The notes beneath the pieces are model-generated. The model was not told where the DNA came from. It did no database searches and saw nothing but the letters and a program-made list of their open reading frames with translations. The position numbers were made by a program, and so were the translations under genes. DNA of 64,000 nucleotides from Nitrospirillum amazonense (GTDB lineage: Bacteria > Pseudomonadota > Alphaproteobacteria > Azospirillales > Azospirillaceae). This document shows positions 1 through 9,870 of the stretch, one piece after another. Each line of letters opens with the position of its first letter. Position 1 is the stretch's first letter. The stretch spans positions 124,001 through 188,000 of the forward strand of contig NZ_VITN01000009.1 in the NCBI RefSeq assembly GCF_007828045.1. The letters are read 5' to 3'.

Positions 1-107
1 CCGAGCAGCGGGCCGAAGGCACCGGGTTCGGATGGAGCCTGGCGCGGAGGCCGCCCCCGCATATTCGCTCGTTGCATACTCGCTCGTTGGAGGAGGTTGC
101 CGACATC

Positions 108-581
108 ATGAATACCCGCGTCTCGTTCCTGAACAGCCCCTTCCTGTTGGGTTTCGACCAGTTCGAACGCACGCTCGACCGGATTTCCAAGTCCGCCGCC
201 GAGGGCTATCCCCCCTACAATATTGAGCAGGTCGGCGAAGACGGCTTGCGCATCTCCCTGGCCGTGGCCGGCTTCACCTTCGACGACCTGCAGGTGCAGA
301 CGGAGGACAACCAGTTGATCATCCGCGGCCGCCAGCAGGACGACAAGTCGCGCATCTATCTGCACCGCGGCATCGCCGCCCGGCAGTTCCAGCGCAGCTT
401 CGTCCTGGCCGACGGCATCGAGGTTCTAGGCGCCAGCCTGGACAACGGTCTGCTGCACATCGACCTGCGCCGGCCCATTCCGGAGCCCAAGGTGCGCACC
501 ATCAAGATCAGCGGCGCCGGCGAGGGCACGCCCGAGCCCCAAACCATCGACGTTTCGCCCGATAAAAGCCCCGCCCCATAA
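108..581 (+). CDS. Small heat shock protein Hsp20 (IbpA type)
   Basis: A 157-residue cytosolic holdase chaperone of the alpha-crystallin family, which binds unfolding proteins until DnaK/ClpB or GroEL refolds them. The N-terminus carries the IbpA-type segment (SPFLLGFDQFERTLDRI, YPPYNIEQ), followed by a beta-sandwich of about 90 residues with the conserved AGF and GIAARQFQRSFVLADGIEV stretches; the C-terminal tail is Pro-rich. The start at 108 is chosen because AGGAGG lies 11 bases upstream; an upstream in-frame ATG at 72 has no such site. The DUF1150 gene follows 100 bp downstream, a common alphaproteobacterial pairing. The first ~100 bases of the window hold no recognisable gene or promoter. 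Confidence 0.93.
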   Translation: MNTRVSFLNSPFLLGFDQFERTLDRISKSAAEGYPPYNIEQVGEDGLRISLAVAGFTFDDLQVQTEDNQLIIRGRQQDDKSRIYLHRGIAARQFQRSFVLADGIEVLGASLDNGLLHIDLRRPIPEPKVRTIKISGAGEGTPEPQTIDVSPDKSPAP

Positions 582-680
582 AAACCCCGCTTCATCCCAG
601 ATCGGGCCACCTTCCGCCTTCACCCTGGCAGGGCTTCCAAAAGCCTGTCTTTCCTCACGTTGCGAAAAGCGAGTGACATC

Positions 681-926
681 ATGACCGACAGCTTCGACGC
701 TGAATTCCAGACGCTGAGCCCCGACGCCCTGCGCCACCTGTCCACCCAGGATTTCGCCGCCTTCGGCGTGAACGTCCTGGCCTATGTGAAGCCGGTGGTG
801 ACCCAGGGCATCCTGGGCTATGCCATCCACGCCGCCGACGGCACGCCGCTGGCCGTGGCCGCTTCTCCCGAAGTGGCGCTGGCCTCCGTCCGCCAGCACG
901 ACATGGAACCCCAGCGGGTGCATTAA
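681..926 (+). CDS. DUF1150 family small protein
   Basis: An 81-residue cytosolic protein of unknown function. I recognise it as DUF1150 from the N-terminal LSPDALRHLS, the central GVNVLAYVKPV and the C-terminal VALASVRQHDMEPQRVH pattern. The family is typically found directly behind hsp20 genes in alphaproteobacteria, as here, so a link to the heat-stress response is likely but is inference from position. The start at 681 is preferred over the GTG/TTG-like codon at 660 because the family begins close to this Met; no strong Shine-Dalgarno is visible. A structured intergenic repeat starts just after the stop. Confidence 0.82.
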   Translation: MTDSFDAEFQTLSPDALRHLSTQDFAAFGVNVLAYVKPVVTQGILGYAIHAADGTPLAVAASPEVALASVRQHDMEPQRVH

Positions 927-940
927 GCTTATTGTATCCT

Positions 941-1020
941 CGAAACGCCGGACGGGCGCATCCGCGCCCTCGGCTGTCCTCGATTTCCAGTCCGCTTCGC
1001 TCCCCCGGAAATCTCCGGCG
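941..1020 (-). repeat. Dispersed structured repeat, copy 1
   Basis: Copy 1 of the intergenic element described in the findings, in minus orientation. Two perfect hairpins are present: GATTTCC (982-988) with GGAAATC (1007-1013), and GGGCGC (954-959) with GCGCCC (964-969) around a GGAT loop (read on the minus strand). CGCCGG/CCGGCG closes the outer stem. It lies immediately downstream, in the minus sense, of the hydrolase remnant. Confidence 0.75.
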
Positions 1021-1064
1021 GCACCGTCGCGGCCAAGAGAAAAGGCAGCGGGGCGTAGCGGCTA

Positions 1065-1292
1065 CTAACCCATGAAGTCCAAGAGCGCGCGCAGGACATC
1101 CTGCGGGCGCTCTTCCGGCAGGAAGTGGCCGCAGTCCAGGGCCTCACCCTGGAGGTCGCGGCAGACCTCGCCCCACACGGCCAGCGGGTCGTAGGCACGG
1201 CCCACCAGGCCTCTCTCTCCCCATAACATCAGGGTCGGGCATTGGATGCGCCGACCCAGCCGCCGATCCTCGGCCTCGTGCGCCAGGTCGAT
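1065..1292 (-). pseudogene. C-terminal remnant of an alpha/beta hydrolase
   Basis: About 75 codons resembling the C-terminal end of an alpha/beta hydrolase of the haloacetate dehalogenase type: a strand with PTLMLWGERG, a cap-to-core region, and the catalytic-His neighbourhood DCGHFLPEERPQDV near the end. The nucleophile elbow and all of the N-terminal two thirds are missing. The reading frame runs on to 1436 but turns into unrelated sequence at about 1292, exactly where another copy of the structured repeat begins. It is therefore a truncated relic rather than a short functional gene. Subfamily assignment is tentative because only the C-terminus remains. Confidence 0.65.
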
Positions 1293-1350
1293 GCCTTTTC
1301 GGGGAGGATCAGCGGACTGAAAAGGGAGGATCGAGGCGCGGATGCGCCTT
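1290..1350 (+). repeat. Dispersed structured repeat, copy 2
   Basis: Plus-orientation copy. Hairpin CCTTTTC (1294-1300)/GAAAAGG (1319-1325) is followed by GGCGC (1335-1339)-GGAT-GCGCC (1344-1348). With copy 1 it brackets the hydrolase remnant as an inverted pair; outer stem bases are not obvious here. Confidence 0.7.
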
Positions 1351-1356
1351 CGCCAA

Positions 1357-1392
1357 GGAAAAGGGCCGGCCCCCTTTCGGAAGCCGGCCCCC
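1357..1392 (-). terminator. Rho-independent terminator of groESL
   Basis: On the minus strand, stem GGGCCGGC (1383-1390) pairs with GCCGGCCC (1363-1370) and is followed by a TTTT run (1359-1362). It sits about 30 bp after the groEL stop. A second small perfect hairpin, ATTCGTC/GACGAAT (1402-1420), overlaps the stop codon. Confidence 0.75.
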
Positions 1393-1419
1393 TCTTTTCC
1401 GATTCGTCTTGGAGACGAA

Positions 1420-3129
<1,710 letters not shown>

Positions 3130-3156
3130 TCAGGGTCGGCCAACCTGGTCATCCAA

Positions 3157-3444
3157 TCAGGCGACGATGCCCAGGATGTCGGATTCCTTCATGATGAGGT
3201 ATTCGGCCCCATCGATCTTGACCTCGGTGCCGGACCACTTGCCGAACAGCACGCGATCACCAGCCTTCACGTCCAGGGCGATCAGTTTGCCCTGCTCGTC
3301 ACGGGCGCCGGGGCCCACGGCGACGACCTCGCCCTCCTGGGGCTTTTCCTTGACGGTGTCGGGGATGATGATGCCGCCGGCGGTCTTCTGCTCACTCTCG
3401 ACGCGGCGCACCACCACGCGGTCGTGCAGCGGACGGAACTTCAT
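3157..3444 (-). CDS. groES: Co-chaperonin GroES (10 kDa)
   Basis: A 95-residue heptameric lid for GroEL. The whole Cpn10 fold is present: [16 protein letters not shown] at the N-terminus, the mobile loop region [13 protein letters not shown], and the C-terminal [22 protein letters not shown] upstream of the ATG is a good ribosome binding site. First gene of the operon; a CIRCE operator lies about 45 bp upstream of its start. Confidence 0.99.
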   Translation of the reverse strand: MKFRPLHDRVVVRRVESEQKTAGGIIIPDTVKEKPQEGEVVAVGPGARDEQGKLIALDVKAGDRVLFGKWSGTEVKIDGAEYLIMKESDILGIVA

Positions 3445-3490
3445 AGGATCTCTCCCTCAAAAGGCAAAAGCTGTGGGGCTGAGCCTGCTG

Positions 3491-3517
3491 TTAGCACTCA
3501 ACCCCGGTGAGTGCTAG
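3491..3517 (-). promoter_or_regulatory. CIRCE operator (HrcA binding site)
   Basis: TTAGCACTC (3491-3499), nine bases, then GAGTGCTAG (3509-3517): one base short of the canonical CIRCE inverted repeat. It lies between the candidate -10 and the groES start, so bound HrcA would block groESL transcription and heat would relieve it. hrcA itself is not in this window. Confidence 0.93.
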
Positions 3518-3522
3518 CGGAG

Positions 3523-3549
3523 ATAATACGAGTCCGGTCGGGAATCAAG
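3523..3549 (-). promoter_or_regulatory. Candidate groESL heat-shock promoter
   Basis: On the minus strand, CTTGATT (complement of 3543-3549) and CGTATTAT (complement of 3523-3530) lie 14-15 bp apart immediately upstream of CIRCE. The CTTG box and short spacing fit an alphaproteobacterial sigma-32 promoter better than sigma-70. Assignment is by motif and position only. Confidence 0.5.
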
Positions 3550-3735
3550 ACACTTGCGTCCGGCTGGGCGATGGTCGCGAAAACGTCATGGCCGCGCCCC
3601 TGGTCCCGTCGCCGTTTTGAAGGCATAAGCCGTAAAACTTAGGTGCCCCTGTGATGGTGGGACGCGACAGACTGTCCGTCCATGCTATCGTGCCGCGTGT
3701 ACCTTCCCTCCCCGACAGGCTCCGACGCCGCCCTG

Positions 3736-5025
3736 ATGCTTTACCTGCAAGTCGCCATCCTGGTTCTGCTGATCCTGCTGAACGGCTTTTTCGCCATGTC
3801 CGAACTGGCCGTTCTGTCCGCCCGGCGCAGCCGGCTGACCGCCCTGGCGGAGAAGGGGCAGCGCGGCGCCCGCACCGCCCTGGCCCTGCAGGAAAGCCCG
3901 TCGCACTTCCTGTCCACGGTACAGATCGGCATCACCATGATCGCCATCGTGGAGGGCGCCTTCGGCAGCGCCACCCTGTCGGGTCCGCTGGCGGAAAGCC
4001 TGGCGACCATCCCGGCCCTGGCCCCCCATGCCGACAGCGTCGCCGTGGCCCTGGTGGTGGTGTGCATCACCCTGCTGTCGCTGATCGTGGGCGAGCTGGT
4101 GCCCAAGCGCCTGGCCCTGTTCGCGACCGAGCGCATTGCCGTGCTGACGGCGCCCTTCTTGCTGGGCCTGTCGCGCGTGGCATCGCCCGTGGCCTGGTTC
4201 CTGGGTGCCACCACCGAACTGGTGCTGAAGCTGTTCGGCGCCGCCGGCAAGCCGGAGAACGCCGTCACCGAAGAGGAAGTGAAGAGCCTGATCGCCGAGG
4301 GGACCGCCGCCGGCGTGTTCGAGCCGGAAGAAAAGCGCATGATCGAGGGCGTGCTGGGCCTGTCCGACCGGCCCGCGCGCGCCATCATGACCCCGCGCCT
4401 GGACGTCATGTGGCTGGACCTGAACGACAGCGTCGAGCAGCTGACCAAGGAAATCCAGGAAAGCCACCACAGCCGCTTTCCCATCGGCCGCGGCAGCCTG
4501 GACGAGGTGGTGGGCGTGCTGCACGCCAAGGCGGTGCTGGATGCCGTGCTGGCCGGCGAGACGCCGGACCTGGGCAAGCTGGCCAATCCGGCCCTGATCG
4601 TCCACGACGGCACCCAGGTCATGCGCCTGCTGGAACTGTTCCGCTCCTCCGGCCAGCAGATGGCCCTGGTGGTGGACGAGTACGGCAGCGCCGAGGGCAT
4701 CGTCACCCTGACCGACATCCTGGAGTCCATCGCCGGCGACCTGCCGGAGGCCCACGATGTGGACGAGGATGAGTTCGTGCGGCGCGAGGACGGCTCCATG
4801 CTCATCGACGGCCGCATGGACATCGATGAGGCGTCGCACGTCCTGGATTTGCCGGGCCTGCGCGATGGGGGCGACTATCTGACCCTGGCCGGCTTCCTGC
4901 TGTTCAAGCTGGGCCACCTGCCCCGCGTGGGCGAAGGCATCAGCCACGCGGGATACCGGTTCGAGGTGGTGGACATGGATGGCCGCCGCATCGACAAAAT
5001 CCTGGTGATCCCGCCGGCGGAGTAG
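3736..5025 (+). CDS. CNNM (DUF21)-CBS-CorC_HlyC membrane protein (hemolysin family)
   Basis: A 429-residue inner-membrane protein of the CorC/YfjD/TlyC group, linked in related proteins to Mg2+/Co2+ transport or resistance; the exact substrate is not clear. Order of domains: N-terminal CNNM (DUF21) with hydrophobic segments LQVAILVLLILLNGFFAMSEL, VALVVVCITLLSLIVGELVPKRLAL and a third around residues 125-145; two CBS motifs around RAIMTPRLDV to ALVVDEYGSAEGIVTLTDILESI; and a C-terminal CorC_HlyC domain (DGRMDIDEASHVLDL to YRFEVVDMDGRRID). I use the ATG at 3736 because it opens directly on the first membrane segment; an in-frame ATG 54 bp upstream would add an unusual N-terminus. The hemolysin name is historical. 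Confidence 0.9.
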   Translation: MLYLQVAILVLLILLNGFFAMSELAVLSARRSRLTALAEKGQRGARTALALQESPSHFLSTVQIGITMIAIVEGAFGSATLSGPLAESLATIPALAPHADSVAVALVVVCITLLSLIVGELVPKRLALFATERIAVLTAPFLLGLSRVASPVAWFLGATTELVLKLFGAAGKPENAVTEEEVKSLIAEGTAAGVFEPEEKRMIEGVLGLSDRPARAIMTPRLDVMWLDLNDSVEQLTKEIQESHHSRFPIGRGSLDEVVGVLHAKAVLDAVLAGETPDLGKLANPALIVHDGTQVMRLLELFRSSGQQMALVVDEYGSAEGIVTLTDILESIAGDLPEAHDVDEDEFVRREDGSMLIDGRMDIDEASHVLDLPGLRDGGDYLTLAGFLLFKLGHLPRVGEGISHAGYRFEVVDMDGRRIDKILVIPPAE

Positions 5026-5099
5026 GTGTGCCCTCGAACGGCGGGCTTAGCCATAGAGCCCCGGCGAACCCGAGCAGATTCGGGCGCGTGGAGCGTAGC

Positions 5100-5202
5100 G
5101 ACGAGCCCGCGACTGCGGGCGCCGGACCTTTTCGGGGAGCGTCAGCGGACTGAAAAGGGAGGACAGCCGAGGGCGCGGATGCGCCCGCCCGGCGCCTGAG
5201 GG
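5100..5202 (+). repeat. Dispersed structured repeat, copy 3 (most complete)
   Basis: The fullest copy. A first hairpin GCCCGC (5105-5110)-GACT-GCGGGC (5115-5120); an outer stem GGCGCCGG (5118-5125) with CCGGCGCC (5189-5196), which would compete with part of the first; an inner hairpin CCTTTTC (5127-5133)/GAAAAGG (5152-5158); and GGGCGC (5171-5176)-GGAT-GCGCCC (5181-5186). The linker GAGGACAGCC joins the last two. It ends in TGAGG and an A-rich stretch abutting the upp stop codon, between convergent genes. Confidence 0.8.
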
Positions 5203-5214
5203 AAAACGAAAAAA

Positions 5215-5865
5215 CTACTTCGTCCCGAACAACCGGTCACCCGCGTCACCCAGACCGGGAACGATGTAGGCGTCGTCGGTCAGGTGGCTGTCCAGGGCGG
5301 CGGTGTAGACCTTCACCTCGGGGTGGGCGTCGTGGAAGACGCGCACGCCCTCCGGCGCCGACACCAGGGCCATGAAGCGGATCTGGTCGTCGGCCACGCC
5401 GTGGCGGTTCAGCACGTCGACCGCGTGCACGGCGGAGTTGCCGGTGGCCAGCATGGGATCGACCAGGATGAAGGTGCGGCCGGCCGCGGCCGGCAGCTTC
5501 ACCAGGTATTCCACCGGCTGCTTGGTCTCATGGTCGCGGTAGAGGCCGATGTGGCCCTCGCGCGCGCCGGGCATCAGCTCCAGCAGGCCCTCGGCCATCA
5601 CCAGGCCGGCGCGCAGGATGGGAACGACGGCGACCTTCTTGCCCTCGATCACGGGCGCGTCCATTTCCACCAGCGGCGTCTCGATCCGTTCCGTGGTCAA
5701 CGGCAGGTCGCGCGTCAGCTCATAGCCCATCAGCAGCGCGATCTCGCGCAGCAGCTGGCGGAAGCCCATGGTGGACCGCCGCTTGTCCCGCATGTGCGAC
5801 AGCTTGTGCTGGATCAGCGGATGGTCGGCGATGAACAGGTTGGGGAATTCGGGGACGGTGCGCAT
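5215..5865 (-). CDS. upp: Uracil phosphoribosyltransferase
   Basis: A 216-residue cytosolic salvage enzyme converting uracil and PRPP to UMP. Family hallmarks are [17 protein letters not shown] near the N-terminus, the PVLRAGL-like segment [14 protein letters not shown], the PRPP-binding [11 protein letters not shown], and the C-terminal uracil-binding [16 protein letters not shown]. The frame continues 14 codons upstream to a TTG, but the ATG at 5865 gives the usual length. It converges on the CNNM/CBS gene, separated by a structured repeat whose T-rich minus-strand side follows the stop. Confidence 0.97.
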   Translation of the reverse strand: MRTVPEFPNLFIADHPLIQHKLSHMRDKRRSTMGFRQLLREIALLMGYELTRDLPLTTERIETPLVEMDAPVIEGKKVAVVPILRAGLVMAEGLLELMPGAREGHIGLYRDHETKQPVEYLVKLPAAAGRTFILVDPMLATGNSAVHAVDVLNRHGVADDQIRFMALVSAPEGVRVFHDAHPEVKVYTAALDSHLTDDAYIVPGLGDAGDRLFGTK

Positions 5866-6068
5866 GGGCGGCAGGACCAGGGATTTAAGCGGTGGAATTG
5901 GTTCCAAGCTAGCGGACCCGGCAGCCGAGCGCCACCATGGCGACGCGACAAATCAGGTCCCCCCGCCCGAATAAGGCGACCGGTTACCCCAGGCGGGTGA
6001 TCCTGACCAAGCGGTCAAGCCTCATGGCTGGTCCGCGACAGACCTGGACGCCATCCGGCAAATCCCGC

Positions 6069-6935
6069 TCACGCCGGCGGGGTCGCGCGCACCACTTGGT
6101 TGCGCCCCTGGCGCTTGGCGGTGTAGAGGGCGGCGTCCGCCTCCGCCACCAGATCCTCCGGGTCGCAATCCGGCCGCGCCTCGGCCAGGCCGAAGCTGGC
6201 GGTGAAGCGGATGGCGCGCCCGCCGCCGATGGCGACCGACAGCGTCTCCATATCCTGGCGCAGGCGTTCCACCACGGCGTAGCCGTCCATGATGGTGGCA
6301 TCCTTCAGCAGGATCAGGATTTCCTCGCCACCCAGGCGAAAGGCCTCGTCGAAGCTGCGGATGCCCTGGTTCACGGCGCCGGCCGCGGCCATCAGCACGC
6401 GGTCGCCGGCCTCATGCCCATAGGTGTCGTTGACCGATTTGAACTTGTCGAGGTCGCATAGCGCCACGCAGAACGGCCGGCCGGTGCGTCGGTAGCGGTT
6501 GACCTCGCGCTCCATCTCCTCGCGCAGGCCGGTGCGGTTGCGCAGGCCGGTCAGCGGGTCGATGCCGCTGCCGGCCACGCTGAACGCCCGCTCGATGCGG
6601 CGCAGCAGCAGCATGAACTCGTCGAACTTCTCGATAACCGCCTCGTACGACTGCAGGGAGGGCGGCTGGCCCTCGACCGCGCGCATGTGCACCAGGCGGG
6701 CCATACGGTGCATCTGGTCGTGCAGGGAGATCAGGCGGTCGATAGCCGGCTGGTCGGCCAACTCGCTGCCGGAGGCGCCCCGCACCCACGCGGGAAAAGC
6801 CCCCGGCGTGGGCAGGGGGGCGCCGTCGCCCAGGCTGAAGAAGGCTGCGCGGTGCCACTGACCGATCCACCGGAGATGCTCATCCACCACGCCGGCCAGA
6901 CCGGCGGCGGAAGGCAAGGGGGACGATTCGTTCAT
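6069..6935 (-). CDS. DgcZ-like diguanylate cyclase (CZB-like + GGDEF)
   Basis: Predicted to make cyclic-di-GMP from two GTP in the cytosol. The C-terminal GGDEF domain (about residues 130-285) has an active A-site, GGEEI, and an intact allosteric I-site, RSFD, five residues earlier; NDTYGHEAGD is the usual conserved loop. The N-terminus resembles the zinc-binding CZB domain of E. coli DgcZ (YdeH): HLRWIGQWH matches its first ligand region and HDQMH its HxxxH pair, but the single cysteine ligand has no counterpart. No membrane segment. The start is uncertain: ATG codons at 6935, 6974 and 7013 are in frame, and 6935 best matches the DgcZ N-terminus. Confidence 0.88.
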   Translation of the reverse strand: MNESSPLPSAAGLAGVVDEHLRWIGQWHRAAFFSLGDGAPLPTPGAFPAWVRGASGSELADQPAIDRLISLHDQMHRMARLVHMRAVEGQPPSLQSYEAVIEKFDEFMLLLRRIERAFSVAGSGIDPLTGLRNRTGLREEMEREVNRYRRTGRPFCVALCDLDKFKSVNDTYGHEAGDRVLMAAAGAVNQGIRSFDEAFRLGGEEILILLKDATIMDGYAVVERLRQDMETLSVAIGGGRAIRFTASFGLAEARPDCDPEDLVAEADAALYTAKRQGRNQVVRATPPA

Positions 6936-7135
6936 CGCGGAAAGGGGATCCTGGGACGGGGCCGTATGCCGCATGGATAGGGCGGCGCCAGCGAAACGGG
7001 GCAATACCCGCACTTTAGGTCATTCACCCCCGGTTTGCACCGCCCTTGGCACCAACCCGAGGGATAGGATGTCGCATCGGCGGCGCCCCGCCCCGCACCT
7101 TGGGATTACCCCTGTAGGTCAGACCGTCAAACGCC

Positions 7136-8785
7136 TCAGGAACCCAGCGCCTTCAGCCGGCCCTCCAACTCCCTGCGGTCGTCGGAGCCCTCGGGCAGCA
7201 AGGGCAACAGGCGGCCCCACAGATCCTTGGCCTCAGCCTTGCGCCCCCCCTCCGCCGCGTCCAGGCCCAGGTACCACAGGGCTTGGGGATTGTTGGGGGA
7301 GGACTTCAGCACCACGCGCAGGGCGGTGAAGAAGGCCGGCGGCGGATGGCCGCCGTCGGCCGGCAACAGCACGCGGGCATAGGCCAGGTTGATCTCGGCA
7401 TCGTCGGGCGCGGTCGCCACGGCCTTGGCCCAGGCTTCCCGCGTCTTGGCCACATCGCCCGTCGCCTCATAGGCCTGGGCCAGGCGGGCCCAGCCCTCGG
7501 GCTTGTCCGGCTCTTTCTCCGCCGCCGCCTGGAACTGGGCCAGCAGCGATTTCACCGTGGCCGACCTCTGTTCCGGCGTCATGGTGGCGGGGTCGGGCAT
7601 GCCCGGCGGAACGGCGCCGGCAGGCGCGCCGGTGGTGGTGCCGCCGTAGCGCTTGGCGTTGGCCTCGGCCTCCGCCGCCTTGTCGTTCTGCCCCAGCACA
7701 CGATAGGCGCGGGCCAGGCGCGACCAGCCTTCGGCATCCTCGGGCTGGGTTTTCAGCCGATCGGCCAGACGCTGGACCATGCCCTGGATCATGGCGTTGC
7801 GATCGCCGCTGGACATGGTGGAAGCGGCGGCCATGTCGTCCGCCGTCGGGCCGGGCGTACCGGTATTAGGTGCAGGCGTCGGGTTGGCGGGCGGACCAGC
7901 CGGGGGCCCTGCGGGCGGGAGGGGCTGCGGCGTCACGGCCGCCGGGTCCATGCCGGCCTCGGTCGCCGTCTCACCCAGCTGGCCGCGCAGGAAGGGCACC
8001 CAGGGGGCGTCGGCCGGGCTTTCCGCCAGCAGGGCGGACCAGCGGGTGATGGCACCCTTGAGGTCGCCCGCCTGGCGCACGGCCAAGCCGTCATAGTAGC
8101 GCGCGCGGGGCTCCTTGGGGTTCAGGGCCAAGGCCTTGGCCAGCGCCTGCTTGGCCTCCGGCCCCACCACACCGTCGGCCGACAGCACCAGCGCCTCGGC
8201 GCGCGAGGCCTGCAGGTTGGCGTCGTCGGGGGCCAGGTCCACGGCCTTGGCCCAGGAGGCGGCGGCCTTGTCGTTCTGGCCGGTCATGCCCTGGGCGGTG
8301 GCTAGGGCCTTCCACGCCTCCAGATCCTTGGGGTTTTCAATGACCCGGGCCTGCAGGGTCTTCAGCACCGCCTGGGCTTGGACGCCGGCGGTCTGGTCGG
8401 TGCGCCCCCCCGCCGGCTGGCCCGGCAGGTCGGGGCTACCCAGACGCAGGTAGATGCCCATGGCCAGCAGCGGCACGGCGGCCATCAGCGCCGTGGCCAG
8501 CTTGCGGGAGGGCTTCGCCGGCATCGCGGGCGCCGCCGGCACCGACTTCGCGCGCGCGTCGGCCGCCAGCAGGCGCCGGCTGACCTCCGTCCGCGCCGCG
8601 GCCGCCTGGTCGTCGGTCAGCAGGCCGCGCGCCACGTCGCGCTCGATTTCCGCCAGCTGGTCCTTATAGATATCGACTTCGGGCGAGCCGCCGGCCTCCG
8701 CCTTGCGCGCCACCATCAGCGGGCGCAGCAGGGCCAGCAGGACGCCCGCCGTCAGCAAGGCGGCGGCGATCCAGAACGCCATCAT
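7136..8785 (-). CDS. ccmI: c-type cytochrome biogenesis protein CcmI/CycH
   Basis: A 549-residue inner-membrane protein that holds apocytochrome c for haem ligation by CcmF/CcmH. The N-terminus has a membrane segment (FWIAAALLTAGVLLALLRPL), a cytosolic leucine-zipper-like segment (DIYKDQLAEIERD to SRRLLAAD), a second membrane segment around residues 98-115 (LATALMAAVPLLAMGIYL), then a long periplasmic part with several TPR units (LEAWKALATAQGMTGQNDKAAASWAKAV and similar), interrupted by a Pro/Gly-rich linker near residues 270-300. Last gene of the ccm operon; its ATG overlaps the ccmH stop as ATGA. No clear terminator was seen behind it. Confidence 0.93.
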   Translation of the reverse strand: MMAFWIAAALLTAGVLLALLRPLMVARKAEAGGSPEVDIYKDQLAEIERDVARGLLTDDQAAAARTEVSRRLLAADARAKSVPAAPAMPAKPSRKLATALMAAVPLLAMGIYLRLGSPDLPGQPAGGRTDQTAGVQAQAVLKTLQARVIENPKDLEAWKALATAQGMTGQNDKAAASWAKAVDLAPDDANLQASRAEALVLSADGVVGPEAKQALAKALALNPKEPRARYYDGLAVRQAGDLKGAITRWSALLAESPADAPWVPFLRGQLGETATEAGMDPAAVTPQPLPPAGPPAGPPANPTPAPNTGTPGPTADDMAAASTMSSGDRNAMIQGMVQRLADRLKTQPEDAEGWSRLARAYRVLGQNDKAAEAEANAKRYGGTTTGAPAGAVPPGMPDPATMTPEQRSATVKSLLAQFQAAAEKEPDKPEGWARLAQAYEATGDVAKTREAWAKAVATAPDDAEINLAYARVLLPADGGHPPPAFFTALRVVLKSSPNNPQALWYLGLDAAEGGRKAEAKDLWGRLLPLLPEGSDDRRELEGRLKALGS

Positions 8786-9303
8786 GACCGCCCCTTCCCT
8801 TCGTCCTCATCACGCATCAGCAGGGCCAGATGGGCCTTTTCCTCCGCCGTCAGGGGCGGCGCCACCGCCTCGGCCCCCGTCGATCCGCGCCGGCCCCGCC
8901 ACAGCAGGATGCCGCCGCCCCCGACCAGCAGGACGAAGGGCCCGAACCACAGCAGATATGTGGCCGGCCGCACCGGCGGGCGCAGCAGGACATAGTCGCC
9001 ATAGCGATCGGTCAGGTAGGCCACGGCCTGGGCGTCCGTATCGCCCTTCACCAGCCGTTCGCGCAGCAGCAGGCGCAGGTCACGGGCCAGGGGCGCGTCG
9101 CTGTCGTCGATGGACTGGTTCTGGCAGACCAGGCAGCGCAAATCCTTGGAGATGGCGCGCGCCCGCGCCTCCATGGCCGGGTCGGACAGCATCTCGTCCG
9201 GCTGCACGGCGCGCGCCAAGGGGCCGGACAACAGCGTGGCCACAAGGACCAAGGTAACCAGGACCGGGGTGACCCGGGCCGGTGGGAAAAGCGCCCGCCT
9301 CAT
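8782..9303 (-). CDS. ccmH: Cytochrome c maturation thiol reductase CcmH (CycL/Ccl2)
   Basis: A 173-residue protein with a cleavable N-terminal segment (about residues 12-32) and a C-terminal membrane anchor (YLLWFGPFVLLVGGGGILL). The redox motif LRCLVCQNQ sits near residue 56 and reduces the apocytochrome CxxCH disulfide for haem attachment, receiving electrons from CcmG. Start overlaps the ccmG stop by four bases and its stop overlaps ccmI, so the three genes are translationally coupled. Confidence 0.96.
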   Translation of the reverse strand: MRRALFPPARVTPVLVTLVLVATLLSGPLARAVQPDEMLSDPAMEARARAISKDLRCLVCQNQSIDDSDAPLARDLRLLLRERLVKGDTDAQAVAYLTDRYGDYVLLRPPVRPATYLLWFGPFVLLVGGGGILLWRGRRGSTGAEAVAPPLTAEEKAHLALLMRDEDEGKGRS

Positions 9304-9860
9304 TTCGACAGCTCATTGATCAGCGGCAGGATGCGGTTCTGCAGATCCTGTGGGGTGATGGGCCCCACCTGGCGGTAGCGGATGCGGCCCTGGCGGTCGA
9401 TGACATAGGTTTCCGGCACGCCATAGACGCCGAAGTCGATGGCGGTGCGGCCGCTCTCGTCGCGGGCCACGGCGGCGTAGGGGTTGCCGTCGCGGGCCAG
9501 GATGGCCTGGCCATCCGCCGCCTTGTCCTTGTAGTCGATGCCGCGGATGTCCACCCCCTGCCCCGCCAGGCGCATCAGGATGGGGTGTTCCGAGCGGCAG
9601 GGCGCGCACCAGCTGGCCCAGAAGTTCACCAGCCGGACTTTACCGCTTTCACCCGCGCTGGGCCCCAGGTCCTTGGCGGCCACGCCCGGCTGCCCCTCCA
9701 CCAGGGGCGGCAGGTCGAAGGCCGGCACCGGCTTGTCGATCATGACGGAGGGCAGATGGTCGGGCGTGTCGCCCCGGTCGATCTGCTTCAGGCGCACGGC
9801 GAACCAGCCGGCCAGGCCCAGGAACAGCACCAGGGGGATCAGGAACATCAGGCGGCGCAT
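9300..9860 (-). CDS. ccmG: Thiol:disulfide interchange protein CcmG/DsbE
   Basis: A 186-residue membrane-anchored periplasmic thioredoxin. N-terminal anchor FLIPLVLFLGLAGWFAV, then a thioredoxin fold with the WCAPC active site in NFWASWCAPCRSEHP and the cis-Pro region GVYGVPETYVID. It passes reductant from CcdA to CcmH. Ten bases after ccmF. Confidence 0.97.
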   Translation of the reverse strand: MRRLMFLIPLVLFLGLAGWFAVRLKQIDRGDTPDHLPSVMIDKPVPAFDLPPLVEGQPGVAAKDLGPSAGESGKVRLVNFWASWCAPCRSEHPILMRLAGQGVDIRGIDYKDKAADGQAILARDGNPYAAVARDESGRTAIDFGVYGVPETYVIDRQGRIRYRQVGPITPQDLQNRILPLINELSK

Positions 9861-9870
9861 GCGGGGAACC

